From JAIBJP01 sp036506175 (GTDB taxonomy: Bacteria; Actinomycetota; Thermoleophilia; Gaiellales; Gaiellaceae): a stretch of DNA of 10,146 nt. Below, piece after piece: positions 1 through 6,247 of this stretch. The notes under the pieces were generated by a model, which worked only from the letters and a program-made list of their open reading frames with translations, did not search any database and was not told the origin of the DNA. How positions within the stretch are numbered: position 1 is the stretch's first letter; each line of letters begins with the position of its first letter. The translations under genes were made by a program, and so were the position numbers. Where the stretch lies: the NCBI GenBank assembly GCA_036506175.1, contig DASXSE010000089.1:1-10146 (forward strand), in the 5' to 3' direction.

Positions 1-711
1 ATCCGCGTGCGTGACGAAGCTGCGGTCCAGAACCGAATGCCAGCTGGCGCTCACAGTACGAGCGGGACCGGGCGATAGCCATTCGACGAGGACCTTGCCC
101 AGGACGCCGAAGATGAGGATGGCGGCGACCGGCGCCAGCACGGCTTGCGCCCGCTTCGTGCCGGCGGCACGGGAACCCAACCTATGCGCGAGCAATGCGA
201 GAAGCGGGAGGGCGAGGTAAAACGCGAGCTCGACCGTCAACGACCATGTCGGCAATACCCCCGTCCAGACCGAGCTTGCGTGGTACGTCTGCACGAGAAG
301 CAGATTGGCCGTGAGGATGCCGGGGTCACTGACAGGGCCGACGACGGACCCGCGGCCGGGAACGACTTGTGCGACCGAGCTCTGGAGGACGAAGCTGCTC
401 ACCAGCAGCACGACCCAGAACGCGGGGATGATCCTCAGTGCGCGGTTCCGTAGATAGGCCCCGACCGGTTGGCCCGGCCGCCCGTCGAGGACGGCCGCGA
501 CCACGGGCCGGTAGAGAAGGAATCCCGAGAGCACGAAGAAGAGCGTCACGCCCGATTGGAGAGGCTCCATGAAGCCCGTCACAGGACCTAGGTTCCAAGT
601 CAGGACGGCGGCGGATGTCAGGACCCAACAGTGAAATAGGAAAACACCCGAGGCCGCAACGCCGCGCAGGCTCTCGAGTTCGACGACGTGGTCACGTCCC
701 GTCGCATCCAC
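1..711 (-). CDS. Acyltransferase-3 family membrane protein (OafA/YrhL-like), C-terminus cut by window edge
   Basis: The first 237 residues of a membrane O-acyltransferase; the gene continues past the left edge. These enzymes move acyl groups, often acetyl, onto surface sugars or lipids across the membrane. Family marks are in order: ESLRGVAA (13-20) followed by the conserved histidine H27, FFVLSGFLLYRP (58-69), a basic stretch RNRALRIIPAFW (88-99), and LPTWSLTVELAFYL (153-166). Hydrophobic helices recur about every 30 residues. The start is GTG at 709-711: the frame is open back to a stop at 802-804 but contains no other ATG, GTG or TTG upstream, and the family core begins about 12 residues in. 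No clear Shine-Dalgarno sequence precedes it. It is 116 bp from the gene upstream, so it may have its own promoter. The family assignment is firm; the substrate is unknown. Confidence 0.9.
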   Translation of the reverse strand, partial: MDATGRDHVVELESLRGVAASGVFLFHCWVLTSAAVLTWNLGPVTGFMEPLQSGVTLFFVLSGFLLYRPVVAAVLDGRPGQPVGAYLRNRALRIIPAFWVVLLVSSFVLQSSVAQVVPGRGSVVGPVSDPGILTANLLLVQTYHASSVWTGVLPTWSLTVELAFYLALPLLALLAHRLGSRAAGTKRAQAVLAPVAAILIFGVLGKVLVEWLSPGPARTVSASWHSVLDRSFVTHAD

Positions 712-721
712 GGCTCTGGTC

Positions 722-728
722 TTACTAC
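722..728 (-). promoter_or_regulatory. GTAGTAA motif 10 nt before the acyltransferase GTG start
   Basis: A second copy of GTAGTAA, 10 nt before the GTG at 709-711, in the 116-bp gap before the acyltransferase gene. No clear Shine-Dalgarno sequence and no convincing -35 box were found. Read with the copy at 1179-1185 it may be a shared promoter element. Confidence 0.25.
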
Positions 729-827
729 AGTCGCCCGGGCGCGACCTATCCGTTCGGTTGGTCTTTCCCTTGCTCTTGGAGCAGCTTCTCGGTCGGCGCT
801 CTCACAAACGCCGGCAAACGGGGGCGC

Positions 828-1169
828 CTAGCGCCTGAGCGCGCCCTGCGCGATCCGAATCACCCAGATCGACGTCAGGAGCGCATAGACGAGCGCGGGA
901 AATCCGAGGGCGAACGTGGTGATGAGCGCGCGAACGACCGGACTCGCGTTCGCAGGAATGTACGCGTGCAAGAACGGGACGACGATCTGGCCCACGAGCA
1001 TCGCAGCGCCGACATGCAGGATCGCCGTGCGGACGCCTTTCGGCGCGAGGTTGGGGAAGCGGATGTTGATCCAGAGTGCAAGCGCCGCCGCGCAAAGGGT
1101 CAGCGCGATCAGAAACTCTGGCACGGAGAGGGAGATTCCAGGCACTCCCGCGTCTATCGACGGATCCAC
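828..1169 (-). CDS. Small three-helix membrane protein, unknown function
   Basis: A 113-residue protein that I do not recognise as a named family. It has three clear hydrophobic segments, roughly residues 17-37, 48-70 and 82-107. A short loop with IRFPNLAPKGVR (36-47) separates the first two and AYIPANASPVVR (69-80) the second and third. The tail ALRR is basic, as expected for a cytoplasmic end. The start is GTG at 1167-1169; an in-frame TAA lies just upstream (1179-1181), so this is the longest possible reading. A second GTG at 1143-1145 is possible and neither has a good Shine-Dalgarno sequence. It stands alone, 110 bp after the pilus operon and 116 bp before the acyltransferase. Its hydrophobic pattern and G/C third-position bias argue that it is real. 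Confidence is higher for its being a gene than for the exact start. Confidence 0.75.
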   Translation of the reverse strand: MDPSIDAGVPGISLSVPEFLIALTLCAAALALWINIRFPNLAPKGVRTAILHVGAAMLVGQIVVPFLHAYIPANASPVVRALITTFALGFPALVYALLTSIWVIRIAQGALRR

Positions 1170-1178
1170 GACGTTGCT

Positions 1179-1185
1179 TTACTAC
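1179..1185 (-). promoter_or_regulatory. GTAGTAA motif 9 nt before a GTG start (possible -10 element)
   Basis: On the minus strand GTAGTAA stands 9 nt before the start of the 113-residue membrane protein, and no Shine-Dalgarno sequence is present. The same heptamer precedes the acyltransferase. A -10 box of a leaderless or short-leader transcript is possible, but TAGTAA matches TATAAT at only three positions. The element also supplies the in-frame TAA. Confidence 0.25.
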
Positions 1186-1196
1186 CCGAAGGTCCT

Positions 1197-1215
1197 GGAT
1201 GGTACACAACCATCC
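1197..1215. repeat. Perfect 7-bp inverted repeat after the pilus operon
   Basis: GGATGGT-ACACA-ACCATCC, a perfect inverted repeat with a 5-nt loop, in the 110-bp gap between the glycosyltransferase stop (1280) and the GTG of the small membrane protein (1169). No T-tract follows on either strand, so it does not look like a standard Rho-independent terminator. It could be an operator or a weak RNA hairpin. The rest of the gap holds nothing else I can name. Confidence 0.5.
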
Positions 1216-1279
1216 GGCGGTGCCCGGACGTGCCGTTAGTGCTAGGCGGCCCACCCCGCGGAGGAGCGGCTCGCGGCCG

Positions 1280-2749
1280 TCAGGAGCCGTGTGCCCGCTC
1301 GAGAACGACGATCTCGCCGTTCTTGTACAGGCGACGGACACCGTCCTCGGCAAGGAGCGGCCGTTCGTTGAGCGCGGTCGCGTCTGGATCGAGCACGATC
1401 ACGCGTGCGCCCCGCGCAGCATTCTTCCATCCCGCTGTGACCTGGTTCGTCCAGTAGTACGCGCTTCGAAGTTGCCCGTATGTCAGGAGCTCGAACCGCG
1501 CGTCGTACGCAAGTCGACCCTCGAGCTCTGGCGACTCCCAAAGGAGCCAGTCCGCGAACTTGACGTCCGCGAAGACGCGCGCGTTTGGGTCTCTGTCAGC
1601 CGCGCGGGCGACCGCCACGGCTGCCTCGCGAGGGAATCGCTCGCCGACGCCCGTCGCGGCGGCGCGCAAGGCCATCGGGACGCTGACGAGAACGAGTAGC
1701 GCGGCGGCGGCCGCGGCGATGGTGTCCAGGCGCCTCGAAGCGCTCCGCTGCGGAAGGACCTCGTCGAGGACCTGCGGGAGCACGATGAGCCCTGTGAGGC
1801 CGACGAACGCGATATTGCGAATCGCGAGCAGCGCGAGTACGACAGAAAGAAGGAACACGGCTTTCTGGAATAGCGAAACGCGCCCGCCTCGACTGGCCAG
1901 AAGCCAGATCCCGCCGAGCGCGAGCAGATAAATCGGAACGGTCGCCGGACGGAGCGTCAGGGGCCGCCACTCCGTGACGAGGCTCCCAAACCCCGTGTTG
2001 AAGATCGTCGCCTTGTAGTACGCGATCGCCGCGAATCCGTATGGCGTTGAGAGCACGGCACCGGCCGCGCCGAGCACCAAGAAGATCCCCCGTCGCGACC
2101 TTGCATGGTCGGAGCAGAGCGCGTAGAGCACGACGACGGCCACGCCGACGAGGACTGAGCCATGGACGTTGGCCCACAGCGCGAGGAGCGGAATGGCGAG
2201 AAACACCCGACGGGAAGGGGCGCGCTCGTCGCCGATGAGCAACCAGAGGAGGGCGACGAAGAGCAGGAGTCCGAGGACCTGCGTTCGCATCTGCCAGGAA
2301 CCGGACACAATCGGAACGACCGTGATGACAACGGCCCACGCTGTCGCGCGCGCCGTTGCGCCCTGCATGCGAGCGAGGACGAGCGCGATAACGAGCGTCG
2401 CCGTCAGGAACGCGACATGAGCGAAGAGGGCGAGCGTCAAGCCGCCGGCCGAGACCAGCCCGTAGTAGAGAACCTGGCCGAGCCACTGCTGGTCGACCCA
2501 GTGGTTGCCCATCGTCCAGTACGTCAGGTGATCGTGCGTCGGAATTCCGTGCGCGACGATGTCACGCCCAGCGACGAGCATCAGCCATCCGTCCTGCCCG
2601 ACCTGCATGGCAAGCCGCGAGCAGAGAACGGCGACGTAGACCCCGACGACGCAGACGAGTAGGCCTTCGTCGCGGATGCGGCCCACAGCCAGTCGGACGT
2701 CCACACGGCCGATGCGAGGCGCGTACGTCGGTTCGGCCAGCCGCTCCAT
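1280..2749 (-). CDS. Polytopic GT-C-like putative membrane glycosyltransferase
   Basis: A 489-residue protein with about ten hydrophobic helices between residues 28 and 362 and a soluble C-terminal part (about 363-489). The first loop carries QDGWLMLVAGRDIVAHGIP (52-70), then HDHLTYW (72-78) and NHWVDQQWL (82-90). This acidic-aromatic pattern is typical of a broad bacterial GT-C/PMT-like group that uses polyprenyl-linked sugars at the outer face. ALWANVHGS (190-198) and the C-terminal RVFADVKFADWLLW (391-404) also fit that group. The start is ATG at 2747-2749, 28 nt after the methyltransferase stop. The frame stays open 134 codons further upstream, but that part lies inside the previous gene and is Arg/Ser-rich. 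No strong Shine-Dalgarno sequence precedes the ATG. As the last gene of the pilus operon it could glycosylate pilin or another exported protein; that is inference from context. Confidence 0.75.
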   Translation of the reverse strand: MERLAEPTYAPRIGRVDVRLAVGRIRDEGLLVCVVGVYVAVLCSRLAMQVGQDGWLMLVAGRDIVAHGIPTHDHLTYWTMGNHWVDQQWLGQVLYYGLVSAGGLTLALFAHVAFLTATLVIALVLARMQGATARATAWAVVITVVPIVSGSWQMRTQVLGLLLFVALLWLLIGDERAPSRRVFLAIPLLALWANVHGSVLVGVAVVVLYALCSDHARSRRGIFLVLGAAGAVLSTPYGFAAIAYYKATIFNTGFGSLVTEWRPLTLRPATVPIYLLALGGIWLLASRGGRVSLFQKAVFLLSVVLALLAIRNIAFVGLTGLIVLPQVLDEVLPQRSASRRLDTIAAAAAALLVLVSVPMALRAAATGVGERFPREAAVAVARAADRDPNARVFADVKFADWLLWESPELEGRLAYDARFELLTYGQLRSAYYWTNQVTAGWKNAARGARVIVLDPDATALNERPLLAEDGVRRLYKNGEIVVLERAHGS

Positions 2750-2777
2750 CAGCGCGGTTGTGCCGGATCGTCGATGG

Positions 2778-3443
2778 TCAGGACGTCCTCCAAGCAGCGA
2801 GTTCCCGGCCCCCGTCACGGGCGAGCTTCGGGAAGAGCCGCGGGGTTCTGGCCGCGTATTGGCGGTACTCGGGGAACTCTGCCGCGAGCGCACGCTCCTC
2901 CATTCGCATGCGCGCGAGCTGAGCGCCGCAGAACGAAAGAGCAACGCAGACGTTCCATACGGACGGCGCACCGAGGAGGAACCCGCCCACCGTGCCCATC
3001 TCCCCCACGTAAACCGGATGGCGCACCAAGCCGTAGGGACCGCGGGTGACGAGGCCGCGTGCCTCGGGCAAGAAGCCGAAGCACGTGCCGAGGGCCAGGA
3101 CTGCCGCAAGCAGCCACGCGCAGAAGACGAATGCGACGACGTCCCCGACAACCACTTGCGTCGTGCTCGTCGCGGATGGCTCTTTCATGAGCACAACGGC
3201 TGCGACCGCCACGCCCACCGCGAGAAACGCCCCCGCCTGGCGCGAACGCTTGCGGGGCTCGTCCCGCAGCGCCACGAAGACGCAGAAGGCCGCCAGGATC
3301 ACGGTCTTCAGCACCCAGTATCCGGCGACGGCCCACGAATGCAGGCTCGAATCTCGCATCGCGTCCGCGAGCTGCCCGAGCGCGCTGAAACCGGTTGCGG
3401 CCGCAGCGAGAAAAAGGAGTCCCGTGACGACGAACCGGCTCAT
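2778..3443 (-). CDS. Isoprenylcysteine carboxyl methyltransferase-like membrane methyltransferase
   Basis: A 221-residue integral membrane protein with hydrophobic stretches at about 4-24, 39-59, 70-86, 98-120 and 149-172. The C-terminal half has the ICMT/PEMT-type signature: LVTRGPYGLVRHPVYVGE (131-148), in which the RHP core (141-143) and Y145 belong to the S-adenosylmethionine site, then MEERAL (181-186) and FPEYRQYAARTPRLFP (190-205). Enzymes of this superfamily methylate small lipids, isoprenyl-cysteine carboxylates or other membrane substrates. The ATG overlaps the tadC stop as ATGA and lacks a good Shine-Dalgarno sequence, so translation is probably coupled to tadC. It sits between tadC and the glycosyltransferase. 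Bacterial members are diverse, so the substrate cannot be read from sequence; a role in pilus or envelope modification is inferred only from position. Confidence 0.85.
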   Translation of the reverse strand: MSRFVVTGLLFLAAAATGFSALGQLADAMRDSSLHSWAVAGYWVLKTVILAAFCVFVALRDEPRKRSRQAGAFLAVGVAVAAVVLMKEPSATSTTQVVVGDVVAFVFCAWLLAAVLALGTCFGFLPEARGLVTRGPYGLVRHPVYVGEMGTVGGFLLGAPSVWNVCVALSFCGAQLARMRMEERALAAEFPEYRQYAARTPRLFPKLARDGGRELAAWRTS

Positions 3444-4354
3444 CGGCCGTGGAATGCGTCGATGAAGTCGAAGATGGCAGGCCCGAGGAGGATCACGAAC
3501 ATCGCCGGGAAGATGAGGAAAACGAGTGGGAAGAGGATCTTGATCGGCGCCTTCTGCGCCCGCTCCTCAGCATCCGCCCGCCGCCGCTTGCGCATCTCGA
3601 TCGCGAGCGAGCGGAGGATCTCGCCGATCGAGACGCCGAGCGTCTCGCCCTGCGTTACCGCGCGCACGAACGACCGCATCGCCGGCGTGTCCGCGCGCGC
3701 CAGCATGTTCTGGAGGGCCTCAGGCGTGGAGAGGCCCATGTTCTGCTGTTGGAGCGCCAAGCGTAGCTCGTCACCGAGCGGCCCCTCCAGTCGTTCCGAC
3801 GCGGTTTGCAGCGAGCCGCTGAAGCCAAGACCAGCCTCGACGGCGACGACGAGGATGTCGATCAGCTCGGGGAGCTCGTGGTCGATGTCCTCCATGCGGC
3901 GCCGCGCGCGTCTGTCCACGATCACGAGCGGTGCTTTCCACCCCAGGAAGACCGAGGCGATGCCGCCGAAGATCACGAATAGTCCCGAGAAACCAGCCGT
4001 TCCGGCAAACCAGATCCAAGCGGCGGGGAAGGTGACCGCCGCGAGCGTCTGGTAGCCGAGGAACTTTCGCGGGGCCGTCGTGTACAGGCCGGCGGACATG
4101 AGTCGATTTCGGAGCTCCTCCTCGCGGAGTGAGCTGAACCGCTTCCCAATAACGCCTCCGATCGCCCCGGCGATGTCGTCGACCGCGCCGCGGACGGCGG
4201 TCTGCTCCTTGGCGTCTCCATGGGAGCGCGAGTAGCCGTACGAGTCGATCTGAGCGATCGTTTCCGCCGTCCGCATCCGCGGCCAGGCGACCGCCTTGGC
4301 GACGAGGTAGACCGCCGCGCCCGCGAGGAACAGCCCAACGAGAAGGATCAGCAC
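3440..4354 (-). CDS. tadC: Tad pilus inner-membrane platform protein TadC
   Basis: A 304-residue type II secretion F-family (T2SSF) protein, the second half of the TadB/TadC platform that anchors the CpaF motor for Flp pilus assembly. It has an N-terminal helix (1-23), two adjacent helices (about 100-117 and 122-146), a cytoplasmic T2SSF domain with HELPELIDILVVAVEAGLGF (159-178) and QGETLGVSIGEILRSLA (235-251), a basic stretch MRKRRRADAEERAQKAPIK (254-272), and a C-terminal hydrophobic pair (273-298). Length and layout are normal for TadC. The start is taken as GTG at 4352-4354, which has GGGAGG immediately upstream. It begins 9 nt after the tadB stop and its own stop overlaps the next gene as ATGA. 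Confidence 0.95.
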   Translation of the reverse strand: MLILLVGLFLAGAAVYLVAKAVAWPRMRTAETIAQIDSYGYSRSHGDAKEQTAVRGAVDDIAGAIGGVIGKRFSSLREEELRNRLMSAGLYTTAPRKFLGYQTLAAVTFPAAWIWFAGTAGFSGLFVIFGGIASVFLGWKAPLVIVDRRARRRMEDIDHELPELIDILVVAVEAGLGFSGSLQTASERLEGPLGDELRLALQQQNMGLSTPEALQNMLARADTPAMRSFVRAVTQGETLGVSIGEILRSLAIEMRKRRRADAEERAQKAPIKILFPLVFLIFPAMFVILLGPAIFDFIDAFHGR

Positions 4355-4358
4355 GACG

Positions 4359-4364
4359 CCTCCC
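4359..4364 (-). promoter_or_regulatory. Ribosome binding site of tadC overlapping the tadB stop
   Basis: On the minus strand the run is TAG-GGAGG-CGTC-GTG; the stop and the Shine-Dalgarno sequence share a G. The 4-nt gap from GGAGG to GTG is short, but no better start lies nearby, so it supports the GTG at 4354. Confidence 0.7.
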
Positions 4365-6247
4365 TAGACCCGGATCCTGATGATCCGCCGAATGAACAGT
4401 GACCCTGAAATGACCATCAACGCAGCGATAACGAGGACCACGCGTCCTGACCCGTGGCTGTACAGCGGCTGGATATACGTCGGGTTGAGCAGCGTGATCG
4501 TGACGAGTAGGAGGATCGGGAGGCCGGTCAAGATCCAGCGCGTCATGCGCCCCTGGGCGGTGAGCGTCTTGACGAGCCGGCGAAGCTCGAACCGCTCACG
4601 GACCGTGTCCGCGACTCGGTCCAGGACTTCCGCAGTGTTCCCTCCGGTCTCGTGCTGAAGGGCAGCGACGAGGCCGACTTGCCGAACGTCCGTGCTGTTC
4701 ATTCGCCGTGCGACGACCTCGAACGCCTCCTCGAGCGGAACGCCCAATTGCTCGTCTGCGATCACGCGCTGAAACTCGCGCCGCGAGGGGTCGGGGGAAT
4801 CTTCGACGACCACGGAGAGGGCGCCGACCAGGCTGTGGCCCGCGCGTAGCGCCGACGCGAGGACCTGCAAGTTGTCCGGCAGCTGTTCTGCGAACGCCTG
4901 CCGCTCGCGCTCGAGCTTCCGCTGGATGATGGCACGGACGATCAGCGGGACCGAGAACCCGAGGATGCCGGCCAGCGTCCCGAAGACGACCGCGAAGATG
5001 TAGACGGCGATGAGGGTTCCGATCGCTGTCCAGGCGACGATCTGGACCGGCGGAATGGAGATGCGGGCCACATCCAGGTCCTCCTTGAACTGGACCCACC
5101 ACTGCATCCCTTCGAACGACCTCTCCGCGCGCGCGTAGAGCCGGTCTTTGCGCGCCTGCGCGGTCAGCTTCTCCTCGGCCTCCGCCGTAGAGACGAATTC
5201 CGCGAGCCGTCTGCGCAGGACGACGCGCCGGGGCCGGATGAGCACAAGCAGTCCCAACGCGATCAGCCCAGCCGCGAGAACGGCTGTCGTCAGCATCCCG
5301 CTTACCGACTGCACGAACTTATCGAGCACTGACCGCTGGAAAGGCGCGGAGCTCGGCTCAACGGTCTCCGGGGTGACATACCCCGCCGTCGCGGCGCCCG
5401 GAAAGCCCTTGACCGTTACCGCGACGATCACGGACTTGTTCGCGGGCGCGGTCGACCGGTATCGAATCAGGTATTCGCTGGCAAAGCGCGCCCCGAGGGT
5501 GTCGAAGATGGGCGTCAGGTCCGCGGCGGTGTGTGCTTCCAAGTATTCGCCGCCGGCCAGGCGCGCCAATCGGCCCAACGGTCGGGGCGAGAACGTCCGG
5601 GAGTGCAGGCCCACCGAGAAGATCCGGACACGAGCGTCGTGGGCGGCTGCGACAGCGTCGTCGAGCGATTGGCTGCTGCCCGTGTCCGTCCCGTCTGACA
5701 AGACGACGACCGAGCCGACGCTGACCTTCGCCTGCTTCAGCATCGAGACTGCCAGCGCGACGCCATCGTAGACGTGCGTACCTTCGTGGAGCTTCGGCGT
5801 ACCGGCGAGGGCGGCGTTGATCGCCTCTGCGTCGGTCGTGAACGGCAGAACGACAATCGCCTTGTCGTTGAAGGTGACGATTCCGAGCAGCTGATTGGCT
5901 TGGCGATGCTGCGCAAACGCCCGCGCGGCCTCGAGTGCGCCGGCGATCGCGGGCCCCCGCATGCTGCGGCTCGTGTCGATGACGAGCACGACGCCGAACT
6001 GCCCGGTTGCGGCAGCCTCCGCGGGCGTCACGGAGACACCTCGCATGAGCTGCCCGTTCTCGCGCACCTGGATCGCGTCCGGGCTGAGAGCAGCCGCGGA
6101 GGGGAGGGTCAAGACGTACGCGCGGCCCGGAAACGTCGCGCCGGCGGTCGGCCGAAGCCGAAGCCCGTTACCGGCCGTGGCGGCCGTAGAAGACGCCAGG
6201 ACCACGATCCCGGCCAAAGCGGCCGCGAGGAGTCCCGAACGCCTCAT
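4364..6247 (-). CDS. tadB: VWA domain-TadB fusion, Tad pilus platform protein
   Basis: A 627-residue two-part protein. Residues 1-25 look like a signal peptide (MRR, hydrophobic core, SSTAATAG). Residues 84-255 form a von Willebrand A domain with an intact metal site: DTSRS (91-95), T157 in EGTHVYDG, and D185 in LSDGTDT. A helix at 317-337 is followed by a highly basic RPRRVVLRRR, which places the VWA domain outside and the next part in the cytoplasm. Residues 338-627 match TadB: a helix pair (400-440), a T2SSF domain with EQLPDNLQVLASALRAGHS (454-472) and HETGGNTAEVLDRV (532-545), and two C-terminal helices (571-588, 602-619). There is no stop or frameshift between the parts. TadB alone is usually about 300 residues, so the N-terminal 310 are extra. 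The start overlaps the cpaF stop as ATGA, with GAGGGG just upstream. The VWA domain may bind pilus or surface partners, which is inference. Confidence 0.93.
   Translation of the reverse strand: MRRSGLLAAALAGIVVLASSTAATAGNGLRLRPTAGATFPGRAYVLTLPSAAALSPDAIQVRENGQLMRGVSVTPAEAAATGQFGVVLVIDTSRSMRGPAIAGALEAARAFAQHRQANQLLGIVTFNDKAIVVLPFTTDAEAINAALAGTPKLHEGTHVYDGVALAVSMLKQAKVSVGSVVVLSDGTDTGSSQSLDDAVAAAHDARVRIFSVGLHSRTFSPRPLGRLARLAGGEYLEAHTAADLTPIFDTLGARFASEYLIRYRSTAPANKSVIVAVTVKGFPGAATAGYVTPETVEPSSAPFQRSVLDKFVQSVSGMLTTAVLAAGLIALGLLVLIRPRRVVLRRRLAEFVSTAEAEEKLTAQARKDRLYARAERSFEGMQWWVQFKEDLDVARISIPPVQIVAWTAIGTLIAVYIFAVVFGTLAGILGFSVPLIVRAIIQRKLERERQAFAEQLPDNLQVLASALRAGHSLVGALSVVVEDSPDPSRREFQRVIADEQLGVPLEEAFEVVARRMNSTDVRQVGLVAALQHETGGNTAEVLDRVADTVRERFELRRLVKTLTAQGRMTRWILTGLPILLLVTITLLNPTYIQPLYSHGSGRVVLVIAALMVISGSLFIRRIIRIRV

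Noticed and set aside
326..628. A minus-strand frame of 100 codons within the acyltransferase region
   Set aside because: It is Arg/Pro-rich and out of frame with the acyltransferase, whose family motifs are all in the frame that starts at 711.
823..835. GGCGC-CTA-GCGCC inverted repeat over the stop of the small membrane gene
   Set aside because: The stem is only 5 bp with a 3-nt loop and no T-run follows; this is expected by chance in such GC-rich DNA.
1170..1279. A Rho-independent terminator after the pilus operon
   Set aside because: GC-rich partial inverted repeats are present, but none is followed by a T-run on the minus strand.
615..1457. A plus-strand open frame of 280 codons
   Set aside because: It runs antisense across three genes and two gaps, is very Arg-rich, and has no recognisable domain.
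2750..3151. A 134-codon upstream extension of the glycosyltransferase frame
   Set aside because: It lies inside the methyltransferase gene in another frame and is Ser/Arg-rich with no hydrophobic pattern. The real protein begins at the ATG at 2749, just before its first membrane part.
2676..4055. A plus-strand open frame of 459 codons
   Set aside because: It is antisense to tadC and the methyltransferase, Arg/Ser/Glu-rich, and shows no domain. It is a by-product of high G+C on the opposite strand of real genes.
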